Shown: positions 44,075 through 53,301, counted from the first letter of the stretch. The stretch: DNA of 64,000 nt from Corynebacterium pseudopelargi (GCF_003814005.1 NZ_CP033898.1:1798001-1862000), one strand, 5' to 3'. The notes: a model not told the origin generated them from the letters alone. A program made the numbers and translations.

Positions 44075-44980
44075 ATGCCCACCTTGACTGTGGTTGGATC
44101 CATTAATGCCGACCTCGCGGTGCACGTCCAACGCCACCCCAACCCTGGAGAAACACTCCTTGGTTCAGGCGGAAGCATTTCTCCTGGTGGCAAGGGCGCC
44201 AACCAAGCAGTAGCGGCGGCACTACAGGGCGTGGATGTCAGCTTCGTAGGTGCTGTGGGCGAGGATGCCTATGCCGCTGCTGCCCTGGCTCTGTTAGAAG
44301 AATCCGGGGTTAATCTCGCTGGGGTGCAACGCCTTGAAGGTTCTACTGGTTTAGCCGTGATCACCGTGGCTGAGGATGGAGAAAACGCCATCATCGTGAT
44401 CCCCGGTGCCAATGCAAAGGTTGATCCTGCCTATGTGCGCAAGCACGCCAAGACCATCGAAGAAGCCGATCTGCTCTTGTTGCAGGGAGAAATCCCTGCC
44501 GATGCTTTTGCCCAGGCCGTCGCCTTGGCCTCTGGGAGGGTAGTAATCAACCTTGCCCCCGTGGTAGAGGTGGACGCCCACGCGCTTTTGCAGGCTGATC
44601 CCTTGATGGCCAATGAGCACGAGGCTGGGTTGATTTTGGAGCAATTCGGCGCAGAGGCCACGGGATCACCCGAAGCATTGGCCCAGCGCCTGCTCGATCT
44701 TGGCTTCGCTTCAGTAGTACTCACCTTGGGTGCTCAAGGCGCGTTGGTGGCCGATGGCCAAGGGCTTACTCCGGTGGCCTCTCCGAAGGTCGATAGCGTT
44801 GATACCACCGGCGCAGGCGATGCCTTTGCCGGTGCATGCTGTGCGGCGTTGCTCAAGGGTGAAGATTTACGCGGCGCTGCCGCCCACGCCGTGCGCGTTG
44901 CCGCCTATTCGGTGACTGGGCACGGTGCACAGACCTCCTACCCCAATCAAGATCAGGAGCTGCCAGGCCAATGCGTTTAG
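44075..44980 (+). CDS. ribokinase (PfkB family)
   Basis: This 301-aa sugar kinase would phosphorylate ribose (or deoxyribose) with ATP. The PfkB signatures are complete: N-terminal VVGSINADLAVHVQRHPNPGETLLG, GGKGANQAVAAAL near 39-51, and signature 2 DTTGAGDAFAGACCAAL near 244-260 with the catalytic Asp. ATG 44075 is behind GAGGAG; ATG 44054 is rejected. It overlaps maf by 10 bp and follows the LacI gene. No ribose transporter is in the window. Confidence 0.88.
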   Translation: MPTLTVVGSINADLAVHVQRHPNPGETLLGSGGSISPGGKGANQAVAAALQGVDVSFVGAVGEDAYAAAALALLEESGVNLAGVQRLEGSTGLAVITVAEDGENAIIVIPGANAKVDPAYVRKHAKTIEEADLLLLQGEIPADAFAQAVALASGRVVINLAPVVEVDAHALLQADPLMANEHEAGLILEQFGAEATGSPEALAQRLLDLGFASVVLTLGAQGALVADGQGLTPVASPKVDSVDTTGAGDAFAGACCAALLKGEDLRGAAAHAVRVAAYSVTGHGAQTSYPNQDQELPGQCV

Positions 44981-45573
44981 TGCTTGCCTCTTCTTCTCCA
45001 TCGCGGCGCTCGATTCTTTTGTCTGCTGGCGTTGCCCCAGTGATCGCCCCTGCTGATGTGGACGAAGATGCCATTATCCAAGACCTCGGCCATGCCCCTG
45101 CCGCCCAGGTGGTGCAGGCCTTAGCCACCGCTAAGGCCGAGGCGATCGCACCGCAGTACCCAGATGCCGTGGTGCTTGGCTGCGATTCCATGTTGTTGTT
45201 GGAAGGCGAATTGCAGGGCAAGCCTAAAACGGTAGAAGCCACCATCAAGCGTTGGCAGCAGCAGCGGGGCAAGCAAGCCACCTTGCTTACTGGCCATCAC
45301 CTTCTCAGCCCCGCCGGGCAGCGCAGCTTCGTGCGCGAAACCACCGTGCATTTTGCCCAGGCAAGCGATGCCGATATTCGAGCCTATGCCCAAAGCGGGG
45401 AGCCTTTGCAGTGCGCGGGTGCCTTTACCCTTGAGGCCATCGGCGGGTGGTTTATTGATCGCATCGAAGGCGATCCCTCCAGCGTGATCGGCCTTTCCTT
45501 GCCAGGATTGCGCGAGGCTTTGTACTCCTTGGGCTTTGATGCCAGCGATTTTTGGAACCACGCCGAGGCTTAA
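44971..45573 (+). CDS. maf: Maf-family nucleotide pyrophosphatase
   Basis: Maf/YhdE proteins hydrolyse non-canonical or modified nucleoside triphosphates and affect septation in some bacteria. The 200-aa protein begins LVLASSSPSRRSILLSAGVAP (substrate-binding Ser/Arg loop), with the catalytic Asp region VVLGCDSMLLLEGELQGKP near 68-86 and the conserved Lys in GEPLQCAGAFTLEAIGGWFIDRIEGDPSSVIGLSLPGL. The ATG lies inside the ribokinase 3' end (10-bp overlap), indicating coupling. In mycolic-acid bacteria maf often adjoins accD genes, as here. Confidence 0.92.
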   Translation: MRLVLASSSPSRRSILLSAGVAPVIAPADVDEDAIIQDLGHAPAAQVVQALATAKAEAIAPQYPDAVVLGCDSMLLLEGELQGKPKTVEATIKRWQQQRGKQATLLTGHHLLSPAGQRSFVRETTVHFAQASDADIRAYAQSGEPLQCAGAFTLEAIGGWFIDRIEGDPSSVIGLSLPGLREALYSLGFDASDFWNHAEA

Positions 45574-45650
45574 CGCTTGCTACCTGCTCGGTGCACACGG
45601 CGATTGCGCATGCTGGGCTCAATTCGCTTAGGCATGCCACAATGGCTGGC

Positions 45651-46058
45651 ATGACCAAATTCAACGACATGCTCGCCCCCGATCCCCTGTACTTGCCAGA
45701 AGATGCCAGCGCCACCCCATCGTGGAGTGCGGCCTTAGAGTTTCCTTGGTCGCCCGCTATTTGGTCTGGCCTTGCCCTTGCAGCGATTGAGCAGGCTCAG
45801 AGCGAGCAGGAGCGCGTGCACGCCTACGCCCTGGCGCGCACCGGCTATCACCGTAGTTTGGATCGCTTGCGAGCCAATGGCTGGAAGGGTTGGGGCCCGG
45901 TGCCTTATGCCCACGAGCCCAATCGTGGGGTGCTCGCTTCTATCGCCGCCTTGGCGTTGGCTTCGCGCATGATCGGTGATGAGGAAGAATACGATCGTTG
46001 CCGCCAGATGCTCAGCGACGCCGACCCGGACTCGGTATCTGCCCTGCTAGAGGCATAG
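45651..46058 (+). CDS. DUF3151 protein (Rv0360c-like)
   Basis: This 135-aa conserved actinobacterial protein reads MTKFNDMLAPDPLYLPEDAS..., AYALARTGYHRSLDRLRANGWKGWGPVPYAHEPNRGVLASIAALALASRMIGDEEEYDRCRQML. The ARTGYHRxLDxLRxxGWKGxGPVPYxHxPNRG block is the DUF3151 signature. ATG 45651 aligns with the family start MT; ATG 45642 three codons earlier is possible. Soluble, no recognisable active site. Function unknown. Confidence 0.85.
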   Translation: MTKFNDMLAPDPLYLPEDASATPSWSAALEFPWSPAIWSGLALAAIEQAQSEQERVHAYALARTGYHRSLDRLRANGWKGWGPVPYAHEPNRGVLASIAALALASRMIGDEEEYDRCRQMLSDADPDSVSALLEA

Positions 46059-46062
46059 CCTC

Positions 46063-46395
46063 ATGGCCTTTGATCTCACCGCAATGAGCTTTGGCGAGCT
46101 CTATCCCCTCTATCTGGCCAAGGTGCAAAGAAAAGGCAGAAGCGAAGCTGAACTGCGCGAGGTTTTAAGCTGGCTTCTAGGCCAAGAAGACCTCGAGGCA
46201 CTGCATACTCAAAGCCTTGGCCAGCTCTTTAGCCAAGGCAGCCTGCGCCCCGAGGCCAAGCTCATCCGTGGGACTGTCTGCGGGGTTCGGGTCGAAGAAA
46301 TCAGCGATCCGGTAATGTGGGGGATCCGCTGTGCCGATAAGCTTGTCGACGAACTAGCTAAAGGCAAGCCGCTCGCAGCAATCAAGCGCTCTTAG
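46063..46395 (+). CDS. DUF2200 protein
   Basis: This 110-aa soluble protein matches the DUF2200 pattern: MSFGELYPLYLAKVQRKGRSEAELREVLSWLLG at the start and LIRGTVCGVRVEEISDPVMWGIRCADKLVDELAKGKPLAAIKR at the end. It starts 4 bp after the DUF3151 stop, so both are on one transcript. Its end overlaps the convergent acyltransferase gene by 14 bp. DUF2200 is more usual in Firmicutes and Proteobacteria, so acquisition by transfer is conceivable. Function unknown. Confidence 0.85.
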   Translation: MAFDLTAMSFGELYPLYLAKVQRKGRSEAELREVLSWLLGQEDLEALHTQSLGQLFSQGSLRPEAKLIRGTVCGVRVEEISDPVMWGIRCADKLVDELAKGKPLAAIKRS

Positions 46396-48448
46396 CCTTT
46401 TCCACCAATGGGCGCATTTGCTCCCACAACAGCGGCACCGTGGATCGCGCGAAATCATCGGAGATGTGGTTGCCATCGCGATAGACGTAGATATTGCCAA
46501 TCACCGGCGGGCAGAAGCCGTCTTCGCACACCAGCTTTGAGGTATCAATGCCGATCTGTGTGTCTCCATCGAAATACTCTTTGGAGGGATCTTCTGGAGC
46601 GTAGAATTCAGCCTCCGGCTTCCCGCACTCAATCAAATCGCCCGTTTTATCAAAGCACTGCGAGACCTTCTTGCCCTTACCGCCAGGCAGGATAAACCAG
46701 GGGTTATCCCTGAGGCCAATAAAGGGAATGCCGAGGGTATCGAGGTATTCCCAGAAGGTTGGGTAGCTCTTTGGTACTTCATCAATAAAGTGATCAAGCT
46801 CTAAGAGTGGTCGGGTGGAATTCGATACCACGAAGTCTGGTTCGTCTTCTGCGATGCGCTCCATCACCACGGAGTTAAAGGTCTGGCAACTGCTGCTAAA
46901 GACCCCATCGAGTTCCTCTTTAAAAGCCGGGCAGGATTGGCGCACAAAGGGCAAGACCTTGAAGTGATGTTCTTTGCCAAGCTGATCCATGGCAGCCATC
47001 CACTGCTCTGCATGCGAACCTCCAACGAGGAAGGCCGTTGTATCGGCATCTTTATCACCGAAGGTACAATCATCGGGTTTCTTGTCATAGGGCAAGACCG
47101 TGGGATCGCTATTGGCCCAACTCATGCAGCCTTTGGTCCAGGCAGGGCCTACCGTTTCGGCCAACAGGTATGGGTCTGGTTTCGGTTCCGCCTGCGGTAC
47201 GCGCGCACCATCGAGTGCCATGGCCCCTGGGTAGACGCGCGGATCCAAACGATAATCGGATAGCGCCTCAACCTCGTCTGCCCATTCTTGGGGGATAAAA
47301 ATCGCAGTGATGCACAGCCCCACAACCACAAGCCCGCCGAGGGCACGCAACAGCCCCTGAGGGCGAACCACGGAGCCAAATGCCCTGCGGATGCGCTTAT
47401 CGCCAACAGCAGGCCTGCGGGCGTGCTGCATGAAGGGCTCTTCAACAAAGATGTGCGTGAGGTGCGCCAGCGCCACAGAGCCAACGACCACCAAAATGCC
47501 GAGCCACACCGGCGGCACCGGCTCGTTGATGTGCGCGGTGATCACAATGAGCAACGGCCAGTGCCACAGATACAGCGGGTAGGCGATGCGGCCAAGGTAG
47601 CGCATGGGTGCAGAGCCGAGCACTCCCCCGCCACGGCCGGCGATAATCACCAGCGCTGCGCCGCCGAGCGGATACAGCGCCGCGGGACCTGGAAATTGGG
47701 TGGCGCCATCAAAGATCCACCCGGTGCTTAGCACCATGATCACGCCGATGATCGTGAGCAGCCTGCGCAGCCAGGTAGGCATTGCAAGATTGGAGCAATA
47801 GATCAACAGCACCGCACCAAGGGTCAACTCCCACATGCGCGACCAGGTTGAGTAGTAATTCAACTGGCTATTGCTAGCGCTAAAGGCATAGAACATTGAG
47901 GCGCCGGTGGCGATGAGCAAGGGGATGCCTGCGACGATTTTCAGGCTCAGCAACTTCTTGCGAAAAATCGCCGCCAGGAAGGTGGCAAAGATGATGGCCA
48001 GAAGATAGAACTGCCCTTGCACCGACATCGACCACAGGTGCTGCAGTGGGCTAATCGACGCCGAGGCCGCGCCATAGCTTTGGCCCTGCCAGAGCAACTC
48101 CCAGTTTTGGTAGTAGCCCATCGAGGCGAGCATCTGCGCGCCGATATCGGCCTGCTTGAGCTCAGGGGTAAGGATCGAGATGCAAATGGCGGTGCTTAAC
48201 AGCACCACGATGAGCGAAGGTACGAGGCGACGAATCGCACGCCACAGCGGCCACCAGGGATTGAGCTTGGCGTTGGGCTTTTGGGCATAGCGCAATTGCG
48301 AGCCGAGAAAGAAGTAGCCAGACAGCAACAGGAATACGTCGACGCCGCCGGAGACTTTGCCAACAAAGACGTGAAAGATCACCACGAAAGCGATGGCGAT
48401 ACCGCGAAGACCATCCAGGTCATAGCGGTATTTCACGTTTTCAGGCAT
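46382..48448 (-). CDS. acyltransferase-3 / SGNH fusion protein (OatA-like), copy 1
   Basis: This 688-aa membrane acyltransferase has ten or so helices in residues 8-380, beginning RYDLDGLRGIAIAFVVIFHVF (conserved Arg and His) and VDVFLLLSGYFF. An extracytoplasmic SGNH-hydrolase domain spans about 450-680, with block I LVGGSH (nucleophile Ser), NSTRPL near 585 and block V YRDGNHISDDF (Asp/His). Such fusions O-acylate envelope glycans or lipids; the acceptor is not predictable. It is the downstream member of a tandem pair with 48575-50644; the N-terminal 50 residues of the two are almost identical. Confidence 0.88.
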   Translation of the reverse strand: MPENVKYRYDLDGLRGIAIAFVVIFHVFVGKVSGGVDVFLLLSGYFFLGSQLRYAQKPNAKLNPWWPLWRAIRRLVPSLIVVLLSTAICISILTPELKQADIGAQMLASMGYYQNWELLWQGQSYGAASASISPLQHLWSMSVQGQFYLLAIIFATFLAAIFRKKLLSLKIVAGIPLLIATGASMFYAFSASNSQLNYYSTWSRMWELTLGAVLLIYCSNLAMPTWLRRLLTIIGVIMVLSTGWIFDGATQFPGPAALYPLGGAALVIIAGRGGGVLGSAPMRYLGRIAYPLYLWHWPLLIVITAHINEPVPPVWLGILVVVGSVALAHLTHIFVEEPFMQHARRPAVGDKRIRRAFGSVVRPQGLLRALGGLVVVGLCITAIFIPQEWADEVEALSDYRLDPRVYPGAMALDGARVPQAEPKPDPYLLAETVGPAWTKGCMSWANSDPTVLPYDKKPDDCTFGDKDADTTAFLVGGSHAEQWMAAMDQLGKEHHFKVLPFVRQSCPAFKEELDGVFSSSCQTFNSVVMERIAEDEPDFVVSNSTRPLLELDHFIDEVPKSYPTFWEYLDTLGIPFIGLRDNPWFILPGGKGKKVSQCFDKTGDLIECGKPEAEFYAPEDPSKEYFDGDTQIGIDTSKLVCEDGFCPPVIGNIYVYRDGNHISDDFARSTVPLLWEQMRPLVEKAKSA

Positions 48449-48574
48449 GAGGGGCTACGTCCTTTGCAACAAATGGTGGGGTGAGCTCAATGTAGGTAGC
48501 AATGGCGATATTGCCAGATTGCATTGTTTCTTATTTAGCGCTGCATTTCCAAACGGTTGCCGAAAAGGCGCCTA

Positions 48575-50644
48575 TCACTTCTTATTCTTGATGGATTCCA
48601 CCAGATCGCGCATCGACTCCCACACCTGTTGCTTGGCAGACATCGCAATGGCGTTGGTCAGGTGATTATCGTCGCGATAGACGTAGATATTGCCCAACAC
48701 CGCCGGGCAGTTCTCCTCATCACAAATCAACTCCGAGGTATCGATGCTGATCTGTTCTTCAGGGTTTGGCAGCAGCGCAAGGGAAGGATCCTCTTCGCGG
48801 TAGAACACCGCGCGCGGGGTGCCGCAGGCCTCGGCATCACCAGTATCGGCGGCGCACAGCGCACCCATGCGCGGGGTGCCATCCGGCTCGCGCAGCCAAG
48901 GATTGTCGCGGAAGCCCACCATGGGGATACCTAGTTGGTCGAGTTCACGCCAGAAGCGCACATAGCCATCGGGCACGCCTTCCATAGGCTCATCAGGCTG
49001 CCATGTGGGGCGCGTGGTGGTGGTGATGACGAAGTCTGGGCGATCTTGCTCGAGGCGATCGAGAAGGTGTTCGTTAAAGCGCTCGCATTCTTCGTCGACA
49101 AGCCCTTCCTCATCCAAGGTTGCCGGGCAACCCTGGCGCAAAATCGCCACCACCTTAAAGCCATGCTCCTTGCCTAAGGCATCGAGGACCTGCGTCCACT
49201 GATCGGTATGCGAACCACCGATGGCATAGGCAGTGACCTTGGAGCGGGTATCACCAAAGGTGCAATCCTCGGGGCGTTCATCATAGGGAACGTAGTCGGG
49301 ATCGGCACTTTGCAAAGCAACACACCAATGCGCCCACGCAGGGCCCACCCTGCGCGTGAGGCTATAAGGATCAGGCGCCCATTCGGCATCGGGCACGGAC
49401 TTACCTTCTAGCTCCCGAACGCCTGGATACACCGCTGGATCTAAACGCACGGTATAAAGCTGTTCTACCTCTGCAAGCCAAGCCCTAGGCACAAAGGCTG
49501 CCGCGATGCAGGTTGCCAGCATCACGGGAATCGCGCTGGCGCGCAGCGCACCGGTGGGGGTTTTCAGCGTGCGCAGGGCTTTGCGCACACGCAGCTCTCC
49601 ACGAAGTGGACGCCCGGCATGTTGGCGCAGTGGCTGCTCGATCCAGATATGCGTCAATTGGGCCAGCAGCACCGAGACGGCAATGATGGCCAGGCCCGTC
49701 CACACCGGAGGTGTGGGATCATGGCTGACGTTCATCACCACGATCAGCAAAGGCCAGTGCCAGAGATACAGCGGATAGGCAATACGGCCAAGCCAGCGCA
49801 TAAAACCAGAGGCGAGCAAGCCATAACCATTGCCGCCAATAATGATCAGCGCTGCACCACCGATCGGATACAGGGCTGCAGGGCCTGGGAATTGGCGCGC
49901 TCCGTCGAAAAGCAAACCGGTGGATAGCACCATGAAAAGGCCTACCCCGACCATCACCTTGCCTACCTTGGGTGCGATGCGCCACTGGGAGCAAAACAGC
50001 AATAGCACCGCACCGAGGGTGAGCTCCCACATGCGCGAGAAGGTGGAGTAGTAATTGTGCTGCCAATCGGTGGCGGTAAAGGCGATGAACATCGAAATAG
50101 ACGTCACCACCAGCAGCGGCAGGCCCGCGATCAGGCGGGCATCCATGCGACGACGCCGCACCACCAGGCCAACCAGGCACGCAAAAACGATGGCGAAGAT
50201 ATAGAACTGGCCTTGAACTGCCATAGACCACAGGTGCTGCAAGGGGCTTACTGCATCTGAGGCCGCGTTATATGCCTGGCCTTGGGTGATCAGCTCCCAG
50301 TTTTGAAAATATCCCAGCGAGGCGATGAATTGATACGCGATCGTCATTTGGCGCAGGCCAGGGGTAAAGGCACTGATCAGCACCAAGGTGGCCACGAGCA
50401 CCACCACGAGCGTGGGATAAAGGCGGCGAATCGTTCGCCACAGCGGCCACCAGGGGTTGAGCGAGGCCTCGGTGCGGTAGGCGTCTCTGAGTTGGGAGCC
50501 TAGAAAGAAGTAGCCCGAAAGAAGGAGGAAGACGTCGACGCCGCCGGAGACTTTGCCAACGAAGACGTGGAAGATCACCACGAAGGCGATGGCGATACCG
50601 CGTAGACCATCAAGGTCATAGCGATAACGGGCGCTTGAAGACAT
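48575..50644 (-). CDS. acyltransferase-3 / SGNH fusion protein (OatA-like), copy 2
   Basis: This 689-aa paralogue of the downstream gene has the same layout: AT3 membrane domain (RYDLDGLRGIAIAFVVIFHVFVGKVSGGVDVFLLLSGYFFLGSQLRD, about 6-380) and SGNH domain with IGGSH, TTTRPT near 592 and YRDDNHLTNAI near the C-terminus. AAAGG precedes the ATG by 5 nt. The copies differ mainly in the periplasmic linker and SGNH part, suggesting different acceptors. In both, block I reads GGSH instead of GDSH. It lies 126 bp upstream of copy 1 on the same strand. Confidence 0.88.
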   Translation of the reverse strand: MSSSARYRYDLDGLRGIAIAFVVIFHVFVGKVSGGVDVFLLLSGYFFLGSQLRDAYRTEASLNPWWPLWRTIRRLYPTLVVVLVATLVLISAFTPGLRQMTIAYQFIASLGYFQNWELITQGQAYNAASDAVSPLQHLWSMAVQGQFYIFAIVFACLVGLVVRRRRMDARLIAGLPLLVVTSISMFIAFTATDWQHNYYSTFSRMWELTLGAVLLLFCSQWRIAPKVGKVMVGVGLFMVLSTGLLFDGARQFPGPAALYPIGGAALIIIGGNGYGLLASGFMRWLGRIAYPLYLWHWPLLIVVMNVSHDPTPPVWTGLAIIAVSVLLAQLTHIWIEQPLRQHAGRPLRGELRVRKALRTLKTPTGALRASAIPVMLATCIAAAFVPRAWLAEVEQLYTVRLDPAVYPGVRELEGKSVPDAEWAPDPYSLTRRVGPAWAHWCVALQSADPDYVPYDERPEDCTFGDTRSKVTAYAIGGSHTDQWTQVLDALGKEHGFKVVAILRQGCPATLDEEGLVDEECERFNEHLLDRLEQDRPDFVITTTTRPTWQPDEPMEGVPDGYVRFWRELDQLGIPMVGFRDNPWLREPDGTPRMGALCAADTGDAEACGTPRAVFYREEDPSLALLPNPEEQISIDTSELICDEENCPAVLGNIYVYRDDNHLTNAIAMSAKQQVWESMRDLVESIKNKK

Positions 50645-50722
50645 CTTTTCCTTTTGAGTTACTTAGCAATGCACAGGATTGTCCAACCCATCATTTTGGC
50701 TGTTAATGGGCAAAAAGGAAAA

Positions 50723-50750
50723 TTCCTCCCCATGACGTATTGGGGAGGAA
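50723..50750 (-). terminator. intrinsic terminator of the Cj0069-like gene
   Basis: TTCCTCCCC (50723-50731) and GGGGAGGAA (50742-50750) form a perfect 9-bp stem with a 10-nt loop. On the minus strand it is followed by TTTTCCTTTTT. It ends the gene at 50771 before the acyltransferase pair. Confidence 0.85.
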
Positions 50751-50770
50751 AATTCGTGCGCGGCTTTGTT

Positions 50771-51829
50771 TTAGGCGTGCTTTGCCTCGACGCGGCCGAT
50801 AGCCTCTTGAGCCACCAGTTCCTGGATGCCCATGTCCAGCTCGGAGGTAAAGCCCACGCAGGAGCAGTTGATCTCGCCCAGCACGTAGGTATCGGAGCCG
50901 TCTTCTGCATCAGCCAGCATGAAGTCTGCGGTCCAGATCAGCGGGATGTTGTCGCCACCGAGCTTTTCTGCAATCACGGGGCGGGCATCGGCGAACATGT
51001 CTACCAATTCCTGCCATGCCTCTGGCTTGTCGTAGGTGTACTTTGCGCCGGAGAACAAGGTGGCAGAGAAGTTGTCGCCGCCAGCAGCAGGCTTCTTGTG
51101 CACCACGAAGACGGGGTGGGGGCCTACGAGCAGGATGCGGATTTCGCCTTCGACGATGCGAGGCATGAAGCGCATGTCTACGAGCATGCCGTTATCGCCG
51201 ATGATGTACTGATCGCAGAAGTCCATGAACTCGCCCAGCTCGCGAACCTCGGTGTGGTTATCCACGGCCTCAGTGCACTTGAGCTTGGTATCCAGCGGCA
51301 GGGCGGTGCCGGGCTCGACGGATGCGGCCAGTTCTTTATCTTCAAGCTGGACGCGCCAGATGCCGGAGCCGGTGGAGCCGCGGTTCTGCTTGAGCACGCG
51401 CTCACCGTAGGAAAGGGAGGTGGGGAAGGTCTTGTGGAACTCTTCAACCTCGTAATAGGCGTGGGTATCTTCGGGCACCAGGTCGGTCTTGTTCAGCTTG
51501 ACCAGGGCGTCCTTAGCGCCATAAGCCATCATCTCTTCCGGGGTGGACATGCCCACGAGGCCGGCCTCGGAAAGCTTGGTCAGCAGCTCGAAGTAGCCCT
51601 TCTCGCCACCGGGAATGTTGCCGGGGTTCACACGAGAGATGTATGCGTCGAAGTTCTTTGAGACGTACTCAAACAGGGCCTCAGACCACTCGGGACGGTA
51701 GTACACCACCTCGGAGTGCCAGCCCTTTTCCTTGATCGCGTTCACGATCGGCATGGTGTCCTTGCGGTGGCCGTCGAAGTACTTGTCGGAGCCGCCTTCG
51801 ACCTCAAATACGACAATGCTCTTGTGCAT
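50771..51829 (-). CDS. Cj0069-family protein (ATP-grasp-like)
   Basis: This 352-aa soluble protein resembles the Cj0069 family, ATP-grasp-like enzymes of unknown substrate. The start MHKSIVVFEVEGGSDKYFDGHRKDTMPIVNAI, the phosphate-loop-like KQNRGSTGSGIWRVQLEDKE near 155-175, the basic DMRFMPRIVEGEIRILLVG, and the metal-binding TYVLGEINCSCVGFTSELDMGIQELVA near 320-345 support an ATP-dependent carboxylate-amine ligase fold. ATG 51829 is 9 nt from AAAGG; the longer frame is rejected. Monocistronic, with its own terminator. The substrate is unknown. Confidence 0.8.
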   Translation of the reverse strand: MHKSIVVFEVEGGSDKYFDGHRKDTMPIVNAIKEKGWHSEVVYYRPEWSEALFEYVSKNFDAYISRVNPGNIPGGEKGYFELLTKLSEAGLVGMSTPEEMMAYGAKDALVKLNKTDLVPEDTHAYYEVEEFHKTFPTSLSYGERVLKQNRGSTGSGIWRVQLEDKELAASVEPGTALPLDTKLKCTEAVDNHTEVRELGEFMDFCDQYIIGDNGMLVDMRFMPRIVEGEIRILLVGPHPVFVVHKKPAAGGDNFSATLFSGAKYTYDKPEAWQELVDMFADARPVIAEKLGGDNIPLIWTADFMLADAEDGSDTYVLGEINCSCVGFTSELDMGIQELVAQEAIGRVEAKHA

Positions 51830-52373
51830 ACGTGTGAACCTTTCCTCACAGCTCATAGTTGTTGATCACCGTGCCAGGGGACGCTGTTTACCCGCTGAGC
51901 ACAAATATGTCCTTGCGATCATGCACGTGACACCACTGGGGGCGCACGAGGAAGGCTTCAGCCACGCTTGACTGCGGTGTTGCCGAGTTCACAGCGCACT
52001 ACAGCCTCCACCACTCATCGTATTCAGCAGGAAGTGACAAGCCCGGCCATATAGCCAAATAGTTAGGAAAGACACACAGCCAAGGTTTTGTCTGCCCCGA
52101 TACACCCAGCTCGCCGGCAAAGAAAGGTGCATACACCACCCCAAACGGGTGGGGACACGCCATGGCCAACCACGAAAACCCGCCCTGCAATCAGGCCGGA
52201 ACTACCCCTGCAGCCACCCATTTCCATGCGTCAAAGCATCGAAACTGAAGAAGATAGGCATTACACTTTGGCACGTAGTAGCAAGTTCCGTGCACCCGCA
52301 TATCGTGATGCGCTTTGCACGTCGATGCATATACAGCACGAAGAATGAACTCCCGACGGCAGAAAGGCCACCC
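51830..52373. other. 544-bp non-coding region between divergent genes
   Basis: I find no convincing gene here. It should hold promoters for the Cj0069-like gene (left) and the sulfurtransferase (right). A small stem CCACCC/GGGTGG (52136-52141 and 52147-52152) is present. Short frames (TTG 52088, ATG 52226) lack ribosome-binding sites. Confidence 0.5.
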
Positions 52374-53243
52374 ATGCCGCTTCCACTCGACCCCAACCCG
52401 CAATTCGAGCAATACGCACACCCCGAGCGCCTCGTTTCTGCCTCCTGGCTTTCTGCCCGGCTCGGCTCCCCCGGGTTGCGCGTGGTGGAATCCGACGAAG
52501 ACGCCCTGCTTTACGATATCGGGCACATCCCTGGCGCAGTGCGCATCGACTGGGCCAAAGACCTCAACGATAAAACCATCCGAGACTTTATCGACGCCGA
52601 CGCCTTTGCCAAGCTAATGGACGAAAAAGGCATCGCCGCCGATGACACGGTGGTGGTGTACGGAGATAAGTCGAATTGGTGGGCCGCGTTTACCCTGTGG
52701 ATTTTCGAGCTCTTTGGCCACAAAGACGTTCGCATCCTCGACGGCGGCCGCGATGCGTGGATGGCCGAAGAACGCGATACCTCCTATGCCGTGCCGGACT
52801 ACCCCGCCAGCAACTATGAGGTAAGCGAACACAACGAAGCCCCCTCGCGCATTTTTGTTGACGAGATTCGCAGCAGGCGCGAAGAACTCACCTTGCTTGA
52901 TGTGCGAAGCGAAAAAGAATTCGCCGGCCGCACCAGCGAGGAGTATCCCCAAAGCAATGTCAGCCGCCACGGACACATTCCTGGCGCCCGCAATATCTCC
53001 TGGGAGCACTCCACCCACGCCAATGGGCGATTCCGCGACTTCGAAGATCTGCAGCAGACCTTTAAAGATTTTGAAAAAGAAGAAGACATCGTGGTCTATT
53101 GCCAGGTCGGAGAGCGCGCAGCACACTCCTGGTTCGTGCTGAAGTACCTCTTGGGGTATCCGAATGTGCGCAACTACGACGGCGGCTGGGTTGAGTGGGG
53201 CAACATGGTGCGCATGCCTATTGCCACCGAGCCCTCGGCGTAG
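52374..53243 (+). CDS. thiosulfate / 3-mercaptopyruvate sulfurtransferase (double rhodanese)
   Basis: This 289-aa protein has two tandem rhodanese domains. Domain 1 (about 18-130) has no catalytic Cys; domain 2 (about 160-280) carries the active-site loop IVVYCQVGERAAHSWFVL with Cys near residue 244. CxxGERxxHxWFVL is close to the CysA/ThtR type of mycobacteria. Such enzymes move sulfane sulfur to cyanide or thiols and may support cofactor sulfuration. ATG 52374 lies 7 nt after AAAGG; the longer frame from 52149 is rejected. It is upstream of accBC, as in C. glutamicum. Confidence 0.9.
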   Translation: MPLPLDPNPQFEQYAHPERLVSASWLSARLGSPGLRVVESDEDALLYDIGHIPGAVRIDWAKDLNDKTIRDFIDADAFAKLMDEKGIAADDTVVVYGDKSNWWAAFTLWIFELFGHKDVRILDGGRDAWMAEERDTSYAVPDYPASNYEVSEHNEAPSRIFVDEIRSRREELTLLDVRSEKEFAGRTSEEYPQSNVSRHGHIPGARNISWEHSTHANGRFRDFEDLQQTFKDFEKEEDIVVYCQVGERAAHSWFVLKYLLGYPNVRNYDGGWVEWGNMVRMPIATEPSA

Positions 53244-53277
53244 CGCGCGGCTGCCAGGGCGCGGCTTTGGCTAGGGC

Positions 53278-53301
53278 GCGGCTCCAAGGCCCTGGAGCCG
53301 C
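53278..53301 (+). other. stem-loop after the sulfurtransferase gene
   Basis: GCGGCTCCA (53278-53286) and TGGAGCCGC (53293-53301) form a perfect 9-bp stem with a 6-nt loop, 34 bp after the stop. There is no U-run, so it is at best a weak or rho-assisted terminator. Confidence 0.5.

Noticed and set aside
50654..51661. Open frame of 335 codons opposite the Cj0069-like gene
   Set aside because: Shadow; the minus-strand gene has ribosome-binding site, terminator and family pattern.
52088..52348. Small frame (TTG 52088, or ATG 52226) upstream of the sulfurtransferase
   Set aside because: No ribosome-binding site or leaderless -10; composition looks random; treated as non-coding leader.
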